Under the pieces are notes generated by a model, which worked only from the letters and a program-made list of their open reading frames with translations, did no database searches and was not told the DNA's origin. From NCBI RefSeq assembly GCF_002777825.1, contig NZ_MEIR01000043.1, positions 62,001-126,000 on the forward strand: 64,000 nt of DNA. The letters run 5' to 3'. Every line of letters starts with the position of its first letter. The first letter of the stretch is position 1. The stretch is from Snodgrassella alvi (GTDB lineage: Bacteria > Pseudomonadota > Gammaproteobacteria > Burkholderiales > Neisseriaceae). Both the position numbers and the translations under genes were made by a program. This document shows positions 9,899 to 20,343 of this stretch, one piece after another.

Positions 9899-10519
9899 TT
9901 ATTTAGAGTAAAACTCTACCACCAGCTGTTCATTAATATCGCCACTCAATTCAGTGCGATCTGGCATGTTTTTGAAAACACCTTCCAGCTTGCCTTCTTC
10001 AACAGAAACCCAGCTTGGTAAGCCAATCTGGCTAGCAAGGCTGAATGCCTCCTGAATACGCACCTGTTTTTTGGCTTTTTCGCGAACTGCAACAACATCA
10101 CCAGCTTTCACCTGAAAAGAAGGGATGTTCACAACCTGGCCGTTCACGGTAATGGCTTTGTGAGATACCAACTGACGGGCTTCGGCGCGGGTAGAACCAA
10201 AACCCATACGGTATACCACATTATCTAAACGAGATTCCAACAACTGAAGCAGCAGTTCACCAGTCGAACCTTTACGACGGGCTGCTTCAGCAAAATAACG
10301 GCGAAACTGACGTTCTAAAACACCGTAAATACGGCGGATTTTCTGTTTTTCACGCAATTGCAAACCATAGCCAGACAAACGGGGCTTTTTCGCACCATGC
10401 TGACCAGGAGCAGAGTCCAGTTTACATTTAGAATCCAGAGAGCGACGTGCACTCTTCAGAAACAAATCAGTGCCCTCACGACGGGCTAATTTACATTTCG
10501 GGCCGGTATAACGTGCCAT
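9899..10519 (-). CDS. rpsD: 30S ribosomal protein S4
   Basis: S4 nucleates assembly of the 30S body and in many proteobacteria also represses the alpha operon. The protein starts [21 protein letters not shown] and carries the S4 RNA-binding domain ([24 protein letters not shown]). I place the start at the ATG at 10519, which has a good AGGAG upstream, rather than a TTG two codons earlier. This gives 206 residues, the family norm. It follows rpsK closely. Confidence 0.97.
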   Translation of the reverse strand: MARYTGPKCKLARREGTDLFLKSARRSLDSKCKLDSAPGQHGAKKPRLSGYGLQLREKQKIRRIYGVLERQFRRYFAEAARRKGSTGELLLQLLESRLDNVVYRMGFGSTRAEARQLVSHKAITVNGQVVNIPSFQVKAGDVVAVREKAKKQVRIQEAFSLASQIGLPSWVSVEEGKLEGVFKNMPDRTELSGDINEQLVVEFYSK

Positions 10520-10534
10520 TCTCAAATACTCCTG

Positions 10535-10927
10535 TTAGATACGACGTTTTTTAGGTGGCCGACAACCATTGTGTGGCAATGGAGTAACGTCTGTAATACT
10601 GGTAATCTTAAAACCAAGAGCGTTGAGCGCACGTACAGAAGATTCGCGACCAGGACCCGGCCCCTTAATGCGAACTTCCAGATTTTTTACGCCATACTCT
10701 TGGGCAACTTTACCAGCTGCTTCTGCCGCAACCTGAGCGGCAAATGGTGTGCTCTTACGTGAACCTTTAAAACCAGCACCGCCAGAGGTAGCCCAAGATA
10801 ATGCATTGCCCTGACGATCAGTGATAGTAATGATGGTATTATTGAAAGATGCATGAACATGCACAATACCTTCACTTACGGATTTACGTACTTTCTTGCG
10901 CACACGAGCTGTGTTTGCTTTAGCCAT
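10535..10927 (-). CDS. rpsK: 30S ribosomal protein S11
   Basis: S11 lies on the 30S platform and helps form the E site and the cleft contacting the Shine-Dalgarno helix. The 130-residue protein shows the hallmark [17 protein letters not shown] and the C-terminal [18 protein letters not shown] ending, both near-invariant in bacteria. It lies between rpsM and rpsD. Confidence 0.98.
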   Translation of the reverse strand: MAKANTARVRKKVRKSVSEGIVHVHASFNNTIITITDRQGNALSWATSGGAGFKGSRKSTPFAAQVAAEAAGKVAQEYGVKNLEVRIKGPGPGRESSVRALNALGFKITSITDVTPLPHNGCRPPKKRRI

Positions 10928-10943
10928 TATTGTTCCTTATCAA

Positions 10944-11306
10944 TTATTTCTTGCCTGCAATCGCCTTACGCGGACCTTTACGCGTACGTGCATTGGTACG
11001 GGTACGCTGACCACGACACGGTAAACCGCGACGATGACGCAGACCACGATAACAGCCCATGTCCATCAAGCGTTTGATGTTCATGGTCACTTCACGACGC
11101 AAATCACCTTCTACATGGTATTTGGCAATCTGTTCACGTAAAGCATCAAGTTGAGTCTCGTCCAAATCTTTTACTTTAGTGCTCGGCACAACGCCGGCAG
11201 CTTCGCAAACCAGTTTAGCGCGAGACGAACCAATACCATAAATAGCCTGAAGGCCAATTACGATATGGGCATTGTTAGGGATATTTACCCCTGCAATACG
11301 AGCCAT
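10944..11306 (-). CDS. rpsM: 30S ribosomal protein S13
   Basis: S13 is a head protein of the 30S subunit that forms inter-subunit bridges and contacts P-site tRNA with its basic tail. The 120-residue protein begins [19 protein letters not shown]. It contains YGIGSSRA and the conserved [25 protein letters not shown] region, shown here only as its recognisable core. It follows rpmJ and starts the alpha part of the operon. Confidence 0.98.
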   Translation of the reverse strand: MARIAGVNIPNNAHIVIGLQAIYGIGSSRAKLVCEAAGVVPSTKVKDLDETQLDALREQIAKYHVEGDLRREVTMNIKRLMDMGCYRGLRHRRGLPCRGQRTRTNARTRKGPRKAIAGKK

Positions 11307-11364
11307 ATTTTTTCCTTAGGGCAAAAAGTCTGTCACTATAACACAAAGACTTATGGTTATCCAA

Positions 11365-11478
11365 TTAGCCTTGGCGTTGTTTATGACGAGGGTCAGTACA
11401 AATCACACGCACAACACGGTTGCGACGAATGATTTTACAATTGCGGCAAATTTTTTTCACCGACGGCTGAACGCGCAT
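11365..11478 (-). CDS. rpmJ: 50S ribosomal protein L36
   Basis: This 37-codon gene sits between infA and rpsM and is too short for many gene finders. The translation starts [15 protein letters not shown] and ends DPRHKQRQG. It is the zinc-binding C+ form of L36, with Cys11, Cys14, Cys27 and His32 as ligands. Its start follows infA by 18 bases with an AAAGGAA-type ribosome binding site. The position between infA and rpsM is the standard one. Confidence 0.97.
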   Translation of the reverse strand: MRVQPSVKKICRNCKIIRRNRVVRVICTDPRHKQRQG

Positions 11479-11496
11479 ATTATTTCCTTTCTACTC

Positions 11497-11715
11497 TTAG
11501 CGGGCGCGGAAAACGATGCGGGCACGAGTCAAATCGTACGGAGTCAATTCCACAGTCACTTTATCTCCAGGAGAAATGCGTATGTAGTGCATGCGCATTT
11601 TTCCAGAGATATGACCTAAAACGACGTGATCGTTTTCAAGTTTAACTTTAAAAGTTGCGTTGGGCAGGGTTTCAAGAATTTCACCCTGCATTTGTATGGT
11701 ATCTTCTTTGGCCAT
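11497..11715 (-). CDS. infA: Translation initiation factor IF-1
   Basis: IF-1 is a single OB-fold protein that occupies the ribosomal A site during initiation and assists IF-2 and IF-3. The 72-residue length is exact for the family. The start [20 protein letters not shown] and the segments [19 protein letters not shown] and [10 protein letters not shown] are diagnostic. It lies directly after secY and before rpmJ. Confidence 0.98.
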   Translation of the reverse strand: MAKEDTIQMQGEILETLPNATFKVKLENDHVVLGHISGKMRMHYIRISPGDKVTVELTPYDLTRARIVFRAR

Positions 11716-11719
11716 AATA

Positions 11720-13036
11720 CTAACGACGTGATGATAATGATTTCATCGCAGATCGCTTCATCAAATGTTCGTACTGACTACTCATGACATATGAAGCAAT
11801 TTGCGTTTTAAAATCCATGGTCACCACCACCAGAATAAGTAGTGAGGTGCCACCTAGGTAGAAAGGTACATTCATCGCAGAAGTCAGTACTTCTGGAATC
11901 AGGCACACGATAGCTATATAAATTGCGCCCCAAAAAGTCAAACGCAATACAACTTTCTCCAGATAACGGCTGGTTTGTTCACCAGGGCGGATACCCGGCA
12001 CGAAAGCACCACTTTTCTTCAGATTTTCTGCCATTTCTCTTGGACTAAATACAAGAGCCGTATAGAAATAACAAAAGAAGATGATAGTAGCTGCAAATAG
12101 CAAAATATAAACAGGCTGACCATGCTGTAACAAACCGGCCAGTTTCTGTAGCCATCCATCCTGATTTGCCGAACCAAACCAGCTTAACAGAGTAGATGGA
12201 AACAAAATAATGCTGGATGCAAAAATCGGCGGAATAACGCCAGCCATATTCAATTTAAAGGGTAAATGGGAATTTTGCGCCTGCATAATGCGATTACCAA
12301 CCTGTCGCTTAGCATACTGCACAGGTACTTTGCGCTGGGCGCTTTCGATATAGACAACTGCATATATCAACGCCAAAGCACCAACTATCAGTGCAATAGC
12401 CATCAGATAACTGATGGAACCTTGACTGGTTAATGTCAATAGACGACCAATACCGGCAGGCAGACTTGCTGCAATACCGGCAGTAATAATCAGCGAAATA
12501 CCATTACCAATACCACGTTCAGTAATCTGTTCACCCAACCACATTAAAAACATGGTTCCGGTAACCAGACATACCATGGTTGAAAGATAAAACTCGAATT
12601 GGCCAGAAACTACTACATTTTGTTGGTAAACAAATGCAGCAGCTCCAAAACTTTGCAAGGTAGCCAGCAAAACGGTGCCATAACGCGTATATTTAGTCAA
12701 AGTACGACGTCCGGCTTCCCCTTCCTTTTTAAGCGCTTTCAGGGAAGGAATGATTTCGGAAGCCAGTTGTACAATAATTGACGCTGAAATATAAGGCATC
12801 ACACCTATTGCAAAGATACTGAATCGCTGCAGTGAACCGCCGGAAAACATATTAAGCATACTTAATATGCCTCCGCCGGCACTTTCATACAGTTTGGTCA
12901 AAGCAGCACCATCCACACCGGGCACGGGGATATGTGAACCGATGCGGAATACAACCAACGCACCAAGTAAAAATAACAGACGATTTTTTAAATCACCGAA
13001 CTTTGAAAGTCCTGTTGCGGATTGCGGATTAGCCAC
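11720..13036 (-). CDS. secY: Preprotein translocase subunit SecY
   Basis: SecY forms the protein-conducting channel of the Sec translocon in the inner membrane together with SecE and SecG. The 438-residue protein has ten hydrophobic segments. [12 protein letters not shown] after the first segment, the GIMPYI-like [15 protein letters not shown], and the cytoplasmic loop [13 protein letters not shown] are all hallmark sequences. Its location after rplO, at the end of the spc part of the operon, is conserved. Confidence 0.98.
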   Translation of the reverse strand: MANPQSATGLSKFGDLKNRLLFLLGALVVFRIGSHIPVPGVDGAALTKLYESAGGGILSMLNMFSGGSLQRFSIFAIGVMPYISASIIVQLASEIIPSLKALKKEGEAGRRTLTKYTRYGTVLLATLQSFGAAAFVYQQNVVVSGQFEFYLSTMVCLVTGTMFLMWLGEQITERGIGNGISLIITAGIAASLPAGIGRLLTLTSQGSISYLMAIALIVGALALIYAVVYIESAQRKVPVQYAKRQVGNRIMQAQNSHLPFKLNMAGVIPPIFASSIILFPSTLLSWFGSANQDGWLQKLAGLLQHGQPVYILLFAATIIFFCYFYTALVFSPREMAENLKKSGAFVPGIRPGEQTSRYLEKVVLRLTFWGAIYIAIVCLIPEVLTSAMNVPFYLGGTSLLILVVVTMDFKTQIASYVMSSQYEHLMKRSAMKSLSSRR

Positions 13037-13049
13037 TTGATTCCTTGCC

Positions 13050-13484
13050 TTATTCTGCTACTTTACCACCGGCAGCTTCAATGGCCTGTTGCGCACCTTT
13101 GGTGGCTTTAATACCATTTAAAGTTACCGCCTTATCAATACTGCCTGATGCAATGATTTTAACATTTAAGGCAGTAGCAGGCACCAGTCCGGCCTGTTTC
13201 AGTACCAAAACATCAATTTCGTCAACTGCAACTTTAGCCAGATCATCCAAACGCACTTGAGCATTAAAACCGGCGGTTAAAGATTTAAAGCCACGTTTCG
13301 GCAGGCGACGCTGCAAAGGCATCTGACCACCTTCGAAACCAACTTTATGATAACCACCTTTACGGCTTTTCTGACCTTTGTGGCCACGACCACAGGTTTT
13401 GCCTAAACCGCTGCCAATGCCGCGACCCACACGGCGAGCCGCGTGTTTAGCACCTTCAGCAGGTTGAATGGTATTCAAAAGCAT
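13050..13484 (-). CDS. rplO: 50S ribosomal protein L15
   Basis: L15 is a late-assembly protein of the large subunit with a long glycine-rich basic N-terminal extension that threads into 23S rRNA. That extension is clear here ([19 protein letters not shown]), followed by [18 protein letters not shown]. The 144-residue length is normal. It lies between rpmD and secY, with only a single base between it and rpmD. Confidence 0.97.
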   Translation of the reverse strand: MLLNTIQPAEGAKHAARRVGRGIGSGLGKTCGRGHKGQKSRKGGYHKVGFEGGQMPLQRRLPKRGFKSLTAGFNAQVRLDDLAKVAVDEIDVLVLKQAGLVPATALNVKIIASGSIDKAVTLNGIKATKGAQQAIEAAGGKVAE

Positions 13485-13485
13485 G

Positions 13486-13671
13486 TTACTTCTCCACTTT
13501 CAAAAGGTAGCTGATTTTGTTGATCATGCCACGATTTTCGGGGGTATCAAGCACCTCAACAGTATGCTCACGGTGACGCAAACCCAGACCGCGTGCACAG
13601 GCACGGTGAGCGGCAATAGTACCAATCAGGCTTTTAACCAATGTAATGCGTACGGTTTTTTGCTCACTCAT
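13486..13671 (-). CDS. rpmD: 50S ribosomal protein L30
   Basis: L30 is a small peripheral protein of the large subunit. The 61-residue protein begins [17 protein letters not shown] and contains the family segment [23 protein letters not shown]. Its start overlaps the end of rpsE by eight bases, indicating translational coupling, and rplO follows almost at once. Confidence 0.96.
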   Translation of the reverse strand: MSEQKTVRITLVKSLIGTIAAHRACARGLGLRHREHTVEVLDTPENRGMINKISYLLKVEK

Positions 13672-14182
13672 GATCTGCTCCTAAAATTTCTTCTACGGTC
13701 AGGCCACGTTTGGCAGCTATTTCAGCTGGCGTATACAGTTTGGACAAGCCATCCAGAGTTGCGCGAACAATATTGTATGGATTGGTTGAACCGTGTACTT
13801 TAGCAGAGATATTGTGAATACCCATTGCATCAAATACCAAACGCATTGGACCACCAGCTTTCACGCCATTACCTTCTTTAGCAGGCTGCATGAATACGCG
13901 GGTAGCGCCATGACGACCAATTACTTCGTGGTGAATAGTACGGCCATTTAAAGGCACTTTAATCATATTACGACGGGCTTGATCCATAGCTTTCTGTACT
14001 GCTACAGGTACTTCTTTAGATTTACCTTTACCCATGCCGATACGACCATCGCCATCACCAACTACGGTTAAAGCCGAGAAAGCCATAATGCGGCCACCTT
14101 TAACCACTTTGGTCACACGGTTTACGGCAACCATTTTTTCGATGAGGCCGTCACCGCGTTCTTCAGTTTCGTGTTTTGCCAT
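13664..14182 (-). CDS. rpsE: 30S ribosomal protein S5
   Basis: S5 is a 30S protein lining the mRNA entry channel and important for decoding fidelity. The 172-residue protein has the double-stranded-RNA-binding-like domain ([18 protein letters not shown]) and the second domain with [17 protein letters not shown] and [14 protein letters not shown]. It lies between rplR and rpmD and overlaps rpmD. Confidence 0.98.
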   Translation of the reverse strand: MAKHETEERGDGLIEKMVAVNRVTKVVKGGRIMAFSALTVVGDGDGRIGMGKGKSKEVPVAVQKAMDQARRNMIKVPLNGRTIHHEVIGRHGATRVFMQPAKEGNGVKAGGPMRLVFDAMGIHNISAKVHGSTNPYNIVRATLDGLSKLYTPAEIAAKRGLTVEEILGADHE

Positions 14183-14201
14183 ATTTCTGGTCTCCAGTTT
14201 A

Positions 14202-14555
14202 TTAGAAGCTCAAGCCGTTTTCACGAGCTGCCTCAGCCAAGGCTTTAACGCGACCATGGTATTGAAAACCTGAACGGTCAAATGCCACTGCGTCAATGCC
14301 AGCTGCTTTAGCTTTTTCAGCAATGCGTTTACCAACTACTACAGCAGCATCAACATTGCTGCCATATTTAATGCTGGAACGCACATCAGCCTCTAGAGTA
14401 GAGGCCTGAGCCAATACTCGATCACCTTCAGCGCTAATAACCTGGGCATAAATGTGATTATTGGTGCGGAAAACGCACAATCTCACTTTGTTCAGAGCTG
14501 CAATTTTGGCACGGGTTTTACGTGCACGACGCAGTCTTGCTACATTTTTATCCAT
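14202..14555 (-). CDS. rplR: 50S ribosomal protein L18
   Basis: L18 binds 5S rRNA together with L5 and L25 in the central protuberance. The 117-residue protein starts [18 protein letters not shown] and ends with the conserved [24 protein letters not shown]. It lies between rplF and rpsE in the usual spc order. Confidence 0.97.
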   Translation of the reverse strand: MDKNVARLRRARKTRAKIAALNKVRLCVFRTNNHIYAQVISAEGDRVLAQASTLEADVRSSIKYGSNVDAAVVVGKRIAEKAKAAGIDAVAFDRSGFQYHGRVKALAEAARENGLSF

Positions 14556-14568
14556 CAGTGAGCCTCAA

Positions 14569-15102
14569 TTATTTTTTCTTGGTTTCTTTAATAACGACGC
14601 GCTCATCAGCGTAACGTACACCTTTACCTTTGTAAGGTTCTGGCGGACGGAATCCACGAATTTCAGCGGCCACCTGCCCTACCACCTGCTTATCAGCACC
14701 GGCAATAATTACTTCGGTAGCTGAAGGAGTTGTGGCAGTGATACCTTCTGGTAATTCATAGTTAATTGGATGAGAGTAACCCAAAGAAAGGTTTAATACT
14801 TTACCTTGAGCCTGAGCGCGATAACCTACACCAATCAGTTGCAGTTTTTTCTCAAAACCACTGCTTACGCCTACAACCATGTTGTGCAATAACGCACGTA
14901 CAGTACCAGACAATGCATTTGCTTTTGTACTGTTGTCGTTAGCAGTAATAACCAACTGGCCATCATTCAATGCTACATTTACTTCAGCGTGTTGATGTAG
15001 GGATAATTCGCCGTTTTTACCTTTAACGATAATAGCCTCTGGAGAAAACTTAACGTCAACGCCAGCCGGAACCACTACCGGATGTTTTGCAATTCGAGAC
15101 AT
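14569..15102 (-). CDS. rplF: 50S ribosomal protein L6
   Basis: L6 sits near the sarcin-ricin loop and the factor-binding site of the large subunit. The 177-residue protein has two tandem L6 folds. It starts [17 protein letters not shown] and ends with the conserved [16 protein letters not shown] and a lysine-rich tail. It lies between rpsH and rplR. Confidence 0.98.
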   Translation of the reverse strand: MSRIAKHPVVVPAGVDVKFSPEAIIVKGKNGELSLHQHAEVNVALNDGQLVITANDNSTKANALSGTVRALLHNMVVGVSSGFEKKLQLIGVGYRAQAQGKVLNLSLGYSHPINYELPEGITATTPSATEVIIAGADKQVVGQVAAEIRGFRPPEPYKGKGVRYADERVVIKETKKK

Positions 15103-15111
15103 GTTTTCCCC

Positions 15112-15504
15112 TTAGGCAACCACGCACAATAACTCACCACCAATACCATTGGCACGGGCTTTACGGTCAGTCATTACGCCTTTAGAAGTGCTCACAATCA
15201 CAACGCCCAGACCATTCATTACAGAAGGAATGTCGTTGGAACCTTTATACACACGAAGACCAGGACGTGATACGCGTTGAATGCGTTCAATCACAGGCTG
15301 ACCAGCGTAGTATTTCAATTGTATTTCCAATGTCGCCTTGGTTTCAGCAGATACAACGAAGTCTTCTACATAACCTTCTTCTTTCAAAACTTTGGCAATA
15401 GCCACTTTTAATTTGGAAGAAGGCATGTTTACAGTAGCTTTATTCGCACGCTGAGCATTGCGAATGCGGGTCAACATATCGGAAATAGGATCATGCATAC
15501 TCAT
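15112..15504 (-). CDS. rpsH: 30S ribosomal protein S8
   Basis: S8 binds helix 21 of 16S rRNA and in Escherichia coli also represses the spc operon by binding its message near rplE. The 130-residue protein has the start [18 protein letters not shown] and the C-terminal [23 protein letters not shown] region in recognisable form. I did not identify an obvious S8-type operator near rplX-rplE by eye. Confidence 0.97.
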   Translation of the reverse strand: MSMHDPISDMLTRIRNAQRANKATVNMPSSKLKVAIAKVLKEEGYVEDFVVSAETKATLEIQLKYYAGQPVIERIQRVSRPGLRVYKGSNDIPSVMNGLGVVIVSTSKGVMTDRKARANGIGGELLCVVA

Positions 15505-15518
15505 ATTTTATACTCCTA

Positions 15519-15824
15519 TTACCAGCTGGCTTTGATTACGCCCGGAATTTCACCACGCATGGCGATTTCACGGATTTTGGTACGGGCCAAGCCGAATTTA
15601 CGGAAATTACCACGCGGACGACCAGTCAAAGCGCAGCGACGACGTTGACGAATCGGAGCAGCATTACGCGGAATAGCCTGTAATTTCAAGCGTGCCTGAA
15701 ATTGCTCTTCATCAGTCGCATTGGCATCATTGATGATAGCGAAAATGGCTTCGCGTTTGGCAGCATATTTTTTTGCCAAAGCTTCACGCTTCAGCTCACG
15801 ATTAATAAGTGCTTTCTTAGCCAT
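15519..15824 (-). CDS. rpsN: 30S ribosomal protein S14
   Basis: S14 is a 30S head protein. This is the long, zinc-free C-minus form: 101 residues, start [20 protein letters not shown], and end [21 protein letters not shown], without the CxxC pairs of the short zinc form. The two bases between its start and the stop of rplE, and the short gap to rpsH, keep it within the spc cluster. Confidence 0.97.
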   Translation of the reverse strand: MAKKALINRELKREALAKKYAAKREAIFAIINDANATDEEQFQARLKLQAIPRNAAPIRQRRRCALTGRPRGNFRKFGLARTKIREIAMRGEIPGVIKASW

Positions 15825-15826
15825 AA

Positions 15827-16366
15827 TTAACCCTTAAACGGAAATTTGAACAGAGACAGCAGTGCTTTGGCTTCTGCATCAGTTTTAGCAGTTGTGGTAA
15901 TGGTAATATTCAAACCACGCAAAGCATCGATTTTATCGTATTCAATTTCCGGGAAAATAATTTGTTCACGCACGCCCATGTTGTAGTTACCACGGCCATC
16001 GAACGATTTACCATTTACGCCACGGAAGTCACGTACACGTGGCAGAGCAATGGCAATCAGGCGATCCAGAAACTCATACATACGGTCACGACGCAAGGTT
16101 ACCTTACAACCGATCGGATAGTTATCACGGATTTTGAAACCTGCAATTGACTTGCGTGCTACGGTTACTACCGGTTTCTGACCAGCAATTTTTTCCAGAT
16201 CACCAACTGCATGTTCCATTACTTTTTTATCGGCAACCGCTTCACCTACACCCATATTCAGGGTGATTTTTTCAATACGCGGTACTTCCATGATAGATTT
16301 GTAACCGAACTGTTTGGTCAACTCAGGAACAACAGTGGTGTTATAAAAGTCTTTTAAACGAGCCAT
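15827..16366 (-). CDS. rplE: 50S ribosomal protein L5
   Basis: L5 binds 5S rRNA and contacts P-site tRNA from the central protuberance. The 179-residue length is exact. The protein begins [20 protein letters not shown] and contains [20 protein letters not shown] and a [18 protein letters not shown] segment. It lies between rplX and rpsN. Confidence 0.98.
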   Translation of the reverse strand: MARLKDFYNTTVVPELTKQFGYKSIMEVPRIEKITLNMGVGEAVADKKVMEHAVGDLEKIAGQKPVVTVARKSIAGFKIRDNYPIGCKVTLRRDRMYEFLDRLIAIALPRVRDFRGVNGKSFDGRGNYNMGVREQIIFPEIEYDKIDALRGLNITITTTAKTDAEAKALLSLFKFPFKG

Positions 16367-16376
16367 TGATTACTCC

Positions 16377-16700
16377 TTAAGCTCCCACGGTGGCACCGGT
16401 AGATTTGTATACACGGGTACGTACTACTTTTCCGTCTACTGTTTCTACCTTGATACCGACGCGGTCAGCTTTTTGGGTTTCCGGATTGAAAATCGCCACA
16501 TTGGAAATAGCCAATGGCGCATCTTTGGTGATTACACCACCTTCAATCCCACGCATGGGGTTAGGTTTCTGGTGACGTTTAACACGGTTTACACCGTCAA
16601 CAATCACTTTATCACCCAGAACACGCACTACTTTACCCTGTTTGCCCTTATCTTTACCGGCAATGATGATCACCTGATCACCAGTTTTAATCTTTTTCAT
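16377..16700 (-). CDS. rplX: 50S ribosomal protein L24
   Basis: L24 is an assembly initiator of the 50S subunit and carries a KOW motif. The 107-residue protein starts [20 protein letters not shown], which is the KOW region, and contains [16 protein letters not shown]. It lies between rplN and rplE, 11 bases before rplE. Confidence 0.97.
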   Translation of the reverse strand: MKKIKTGDQVIIIAGKDKGKQGKVVRVLGDKVIVDGVNRVKRHQKPNPMRGIEGGVITKDAPLAISNVAIFNPETQKADRVGIKVETVDGKVVRTRVYKSTGATVGA

Positions 16701-16711
16701 TGCAACCTCAC

Positions 16712-17080
16712 TTACAGTACTTCAGGAGCCAATGAAACGATTTTCATGAATCGCTCAGTACGTAGCTCACGGGTTACCGGGCCAAAAATACGGGTACCAA
16801 TTGGTTCCAGCTTGGTATTCAACAGCACGGCTGCATTGTTATCAAATTTGATCAGTGCTCCGTCGTTACGACGCACACCTTTAGCTGTACGTACTACCAC
16901 AGCGTTATATACATCGCCCTTTTTAACGCGACCACGAGGAGCTGCGTCTTTTACGGCCACTTTGATAATGTCGCCTACAGATGCGTAGCGACGCTTAGAT
17001 CCACCTAATACTTTGATGCACATTACACGGCGCGCACCAGAGTTGTCAGCCACATCTAAGATGGTCTGCATTTGAATCAT
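16712..17080 (-). CDS. rplN: 50S ribosomal protein L14
   Basis: L14 contributes to inter-subunit bridges and is the binding site of RsfS, which is also encoded in this window. The 122-residue length is exact. [21 protein letters not shown] and a C-terminus with [19 protein letters not shown] are diagnostic. It is the first gene after the structured 230-base spacer, so it may begin an independently initiated spc transcript. Confidence 0.98.
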   Translation of the reverse strand: MIQMQTILDVADNSGARRVMCIKVLGGSKRRYASVGDIIKVAVKDAAPRGRVKKGDVYNAVVVRTAKGVRRNDGALIKFDNNAAVLLNTKLEPIGTRIFGPVTRELRTERFMKIVSLAPEVL

Positions 17081-17312
17081 GTTATTACCTTTTAAAATCC
17101 AACTTAATTTACCGCTTTCAATCAGCCTGCTACTACTTTATAGCTGTTTGAAACCATTAACGGTTCTAGTAAACCAGTCTTGGGTCCCGAAGGGAGAGCT
17201 CCGGCGATCGCCGGATACTTTCAAGAAACTGAAAGTTAAGGAACGAAGTTTACAGACAATATCCGATTGTCGCAAGACTTCGTTCCCTAATTGTAGCACA
17301 TTGTTGTGTTAA
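17081..17312 (-). promoter_or_regulatory. Structured spacer and probable spc leader upstream of rplN
   Basis: This is the only large gap inside the ribosomal operon. On the minus strand an extended -10 (TGCTACAAT, -10 at 17290-17295) is followed almost at once by nested stems: GGAACGAAGT (17240-17249) with ACTTCGTTCC (17277-17286) enclosing GACAAT/ATTGTC (17255-17260, 17266-17271). Next comes ACTTTCA/TGAAAGT (17217-17223, 17230-17236), then a 16-base perfect palindrome (17200-17215), and a TCCC-gaa-GGGA hairpin at 17185-17195. The -35 is weak. I infer a promoter plus a structured mRNA leader at the S10/spc junction, perhaps autoregulatory. Confidence 0.55.
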
Positions 17313-17579
17313 TTACACATTGCGTGCTTTTTCAATCAGCTCTGTTACAACCCAGCTTTTGGTTTTTGACAATGGGCGACCTTCGGAAATGACAACAACG
17401 TCACCAATACCGTATTGGTTCTGCTCATCGTGTGCATGGATTTTGGTAGAACGGCGAATTACTTTGCCATACAGCGGATGTTTTACCTTACGCTCCACCA
17501 GCACGGTTACAGTTTTATCCATTTTGTCGCTCACGACTTTACCCTGCAAAGTACGTACGTTTTTAGCTTCAGTCATCAT
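17313..17579 (-). CDS. rpsQ: 30S ribosomal protein S17
   Basis: S17 is an OB-fold primary binder of 16S rRNA. The 88-residue protein contains [20 protein letters not shown] and the family segment [25 protein letters not shown] in part. Two ATG codons follow one another at its start. The first overlaps the TGA of rpmC, so starting at 17579 or 17576 is equally possible. It is the last gene before the structured spacer. Confidence 0.97.
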   Translation of the reverse strand: MMTEAKNVRTLQGKVVSDKMDKTVTVLVERKVKHPLYGKVIRRSTKIHAHDEQNQYGIGDVVVISEGRPLSKTKSWVVTELIEKARNV

Positions 17580-17767
17580 TCACCATCCTTCTGGTGCAAA
17601 ATGGTTTTTACACGAGCAATATTACGACGCACTTTTTTCAGCTCACTGTTTTTACCCAGCTGGCCGGTGGCATGCTGCATGCGCAGTCCAAACTGCGCTT
17701 TCAACAGGCCAACCAGTTCTTCGTTTAACTGCTCAACAGATTTGTCTTTCAATTCACTGGTTTTCAT
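17576..17767 (-). CDS. rpmC: 50S ribosomal protein L29
   Basis: L29 is a small helical protein at the exit of the peptide tunnel, near the binding site of trigger factor and SRP. The 63-residue protein starts [19 protein letters not shown] and contains RMQHATGQL and [12 protein letters not shown]. It overlaps both neighbours, the stop of rplP and the start of rpsQ, which points to translational coupling. Confidence 0.97.
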   Translation of the reverse strand: MKTSELKDKSVEQLNEELVGLLKAQFGLRMQHATGQLGKNSELKKVRRNIARVKTILHQKDGE

Positions 17768-18183
17768 TATTGACCTACCTGGCGTTTAACAAATACGGTC
17801 TGAATCGGCAATTTGGCCGCGGCAAGTTCGAAAGCCTGACGTGCCAAAGTTTCATCTACACCATCCATTTCGTAGAGCATCTTGCCCGGCTGGATTTCGG
17901 CAATGTAATATTCCACATTACCTTTACCGCCACCCATACGTACCTGAATTGGTTTTTCAGTAATGGGTTTATCTGGGAATACGCGAATCCAGATACGACC
18001 ACCACGTTTAATGTGACGGGTCATTGCACGACGTGCCGCCTCAATCTGGCGTGCAGTCAAACGACCACGACCCACAGCTTTCAGACCAAAATCACCAAAG
18101 CTAACTTTATTGCCACGAGTAGCAATACCGGTGTTGCGGCCTTTTTGCTGTTTGCGGTATTTCATTCTAGTTGGCTGCAGCAT
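17767..18183 (-). CDS. rplP: 50S ribosomal protein L16
   Basis: L16 helps shape the A site and the peptidyl-transferase region of the 50S subunit. I start it at the ATG at 18183 ([19 protein letters not shown]), which gives the family-standard 138 residues and has AGGTGG just upstream. The longer open frame to 18243 would add 20 residues that merely read rpsC in another phase. The gene therefore overlaps the end of rpsC by 17 bases. The conserved [19 protein letters not shown] region is present in part. Confidence 0.96.
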   Translation of the reverse strand: MLQPTRMKYRKQQKGRNTGIATRGNKVSFGDFGLKAVGRGRLTARQIEAARRAMTRHIKRGGRIWIRVFPDKPITEKPIQVRMGGGKGNVEYYIAEIQPGKMLYEMDGVDETLARQAFELAAAKLPIQTVFVKRQVGQ

Positions 18184-18871
18184 TTCGACCACCTGCCTTT
18201 CTGCTGTGTTTCTTGTCCTGTTCCGGCTTGGCCTGAATTTCACCCGGGGTTAATTCACCCTTATAAACCCAGACTTTGATACCGATAATGCCATATGTGG
18301 TTTTGGCTTCGCTAGTTGCGTAGTCAACATTGGCACGCAGGGTATGCAAAGGTACACGACCCTCACGATACCATTCGGTGCGGGCAATTTCGATACCGTT
18401 TAAACGGCCAGAAGACATGATTTTGATACCTTTAGCACCAACGCGCATGGCATTTTGCATGGCACGTTTCATGGCACGGCGAAACATTACACGTTTTTCC
18501 AGCTGTGCAGCGATATTGTCTGCAATGATTTGCGCATCGATTTCCGGTTTGCGGATTTCTTCGATGTTGACGTGTACCGGCACACCCATGATTTTCTGCA
18601 AATCACGTTTTAATACTTCAATGTCTTCGCCTTTTTTACCAATTACAATCCCTGGACGGGCGCTATAAATGGTAATGCGTGCAGATTTAGCCGGACGTTC
18701 AATTACAACACGACCAACAGAAGCATTAGCCAGACGTTTACGCAAAAAGTTACGTACGTCGATATCTTCTTTCAGCACTTTGGAAAAGTCGCCGCTTTTG
18801 GCAAACCACTTGGAAGACCAATCTTTATTCACTGCCAGGCGAAAGCCTGTAGGGTTAATTTTTTGTCCCAT
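18167..18871 (-). CDS. rpsC: 30S ribosomal protein S3
   Basis: S3 lies at the mRNA entry site and contributes to mRNA helicase activity of the ribosome. The 234-residue protein starts [18 protein letters not shown], has a KH domain ([20 protein letters not shown]) and a C-terminal domain with [19 protein letters not shown]. The C-terminal tail is basic and variable. It is followed by rplP with a short overlap. Confidence 0.98.
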   Translation of the reverse strand: MGQKINPTGFRLAVNKDWSSKWFAKSGDFSKVLKEDIDVRNFLRKRLANASVGRVVIERPAKSARITIYSARPGIVIGKKGEDIEVLKRDLQKIMGVPVHVNIEEIRKPEIDAQIIADNIAAQLEKRVMFRRAMKRAMQNAMRVGAKGIKIMSSGRLNGIEIARTEWYREGRVPLHTLRANVDYATSEAKTTYGIIGIKVWVYKGELTPGEIQAKPEQDKKHSRKAGGRNAAAN

Positions 18872-18880
18872 CGCTTTTCC

Positions 18881-19210
18881 TTAGTTGCCCACAATCACGT
18901 TGATGTGACAAGTTTGTTTCTCGATGCGATTACCACGACCTTTGGCACGCGCCTGAAAACGTTTCAGGCTTGGTCCTTTGTCGACATAGATGGTAACCAC
19001 TTTCAATTCGTCGATATCGGCACCTTCGTTATGCTCGGCATTAGCCACAGCAGATTCCAGTACCTTTTTGATCAACTCAGCACCTTTTTTCGGGCTGAAT
19101 GTCAAAATATTCAACGCTTGGGCAATATCTTTGCCACGCACCAGATCAGCAACCAAACGGGCTTTTTGCGCAGAAATGCGGGCATTTTTATGTTGTGCAC
19201 TAACTCTCAT
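18881..19210 (-). CDS. rplV: 50S ribosomal protein L22
   Basis: L22 lines the peptide exit tunnel through a long beta hairpin and is a site of macrolide resistance mutations. The 109-residue protein contains [21 protein letters not shown] and the tip region [20 protein letters not shown]. It lies between rpsS and rpsC. Confidence 0.97.
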   Translation of the reverse strand: MRVSAQHKNARISAQKARLVADLVRGKDIAQALNILTFSPKKGAELIKKVLESAVANAEHNEGADIDELKVVTIYVDKGPSLKRFQARAKGRGNRIEKQTCHINVIVGN

Positions 19211-19220
19211 GTTTTATCCC

Positions 19221-19496
19221 TTATTTTTTAGCCTTCTTATCAGCCAGATGGCCTTTGAAGGTACGGGTCAATGAGAACTCACCTAATTTGTGACCAACCA
19301 TATTGTCGCTGATGAATACTGGCACGTGGGTACGGCCGTTGTGTACAGCAATGGTCAGACCGATAAAATCAGGCAGAATAGTGGAACGACGTGACCAGGT
19401 TTTAATCGGGCGCTTGTCGTTAGTAGCACGAGCCGCATCGACTTTTTTCAGTAAATGCAGGTCGACATATGGGCCTTTTTTTAATGAACGAGCCAT
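19221..19496 (-). CDS. rpsS: 30S ribosomal protein S19
   Basis: S19 is a 30S head protein that forms a complex with S13. The 91-residue protein starts [19 protein letters not shown] and has [20 protein letters not shown] and the end of the family pattern [16 protein letters not shown]. It lies between rplB and rplV. Confidence 0.98.
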   Translation of the reverse strand: MARSLKKGPYVDLHLLKKVDAARATNDKRPIKTWSRRSTILPDFIGLTIAVHNGRTHVPVFISDNMVGHKLGEFSLTRTFKGHLADKKAKK

Positions 19497-19501
19497 ATCA
19501 G

Positions 19502-20338
19502 TTAACCTTTATTTGAGTAACGGCGGCGAACAATCATGTTGTTCGTGCGTTTATTACGACGAGTACGATAGCCTTTGGTTGGTGTACCCCATGGGCTAAC
19601 TGGTTCACGAGCTTCACCAGTACGGCCTTCACCACCACCATGCGGGTGATCTACCGGGTTCATTACCACACCGCGTACGGTAGGACGGATACCGCGCCAG
19701 CGCTTGGCACCGGCCTTACCCAGTTTTTGCAGGCTTTGTTCTTCGTTGCCTACCTCACCAATGGTGGCACGGCAGTCAACGTGAATTTTACGTACTTCGC
19801 CAGAACGCAGACGCAACTGGGCATATACACCTTCTTTAGCCAACAGTACGGCAGATGCGCCAGCTGAGCGGGCAATCTGAGCGCCTTTACCCGGTTTCAT
19901 TTCGATACAGTGGAGCGTTGTACCAACCGGAATATTGCGAATTGGCAGATTATTACCAGCCTTGATTGCAGCTTCGGAACCGGAAACCAGTACGGCACCT
20001 ACCTGTACATTGCGCGGAGCAATAATGTAACGGCGTTCACCATCGGCAAAACACAACAGTGCAATGTGTGCAGTACGGTTTGGATCGTATTCAATGCGTT
20101 CTACTTTGGCAGCAATACCGTCTTTATCGTTACGTTTGAAGTCTACAACACGGTAATGATGTTTATGGCCACCACCTTTATGACGGGTGGTAATCCGTCC
20201 ACCGTGGTTACGACCAGCGGTTGAAGACTGTTTTTCCAATAATGGTGCATATGGTGCACCTTTGTGCAAGCCTTCTGTTACCACGCGTACCATGCCGCGA
20301 CGGCCAGCAGAAGTCGGCTTCATTTTAACAATAGCCAT
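19502..20338 (-). CDS. rplB: 50S ribosomal protein L2
   Basis: L2 is essential for subunit association and peptidyl-transferase assembly. The 278-residue protein has the start [17 protein letters not shown] and the C-terminal [19 protein letters not shown] block containing the conserved histidine near the active centre. It lies between rplW and rpsS, with six bases before rpsS. Confidence 0.98.
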   Translation of the reverse strand: MAIVKMKPTSAGRRGMVRVVTEGLHKGAPYAPLLEKQSSTAGRNHGGRITTRHKGGGHKHHYRVVDFKRNDKDGIAAKVERIEYDPNRTAHIALLCFADGERRYIIAPRNVQVGAVLVSGSEAAIKAGNNLPIRNIPVGTTLHCIEMKPGKGAQIARSAGASAVLLAKEGVYAQLRLRSGEVRKIHVDCRATIGEVGNEEQSLQKLGKAGAKRWRGIRPTVRGVVMNPVDHPHGGGEGRTGEAREPVSPWGTPTKGYRTRRNKRTNNMIVRRRYSNKG

Positions 20339-20343
20339 AGTGC

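Noticed and set aside
18184-18243. Longer N-terminus for L16
   Set aside because: The extra 20 residues are a different reading of the end of rpsC. The ATG at 18183 gives the standard length and has a good ribosome binding site.
17320-18279. A 319-codon open frame on the plus strand inside the ribosomal operon
   Set aside because: It lies antisense to rpsQ, rpmC, rplP and rpsC, which are certain genes. Its translation has no family resemblance, so it is a shadow frame.
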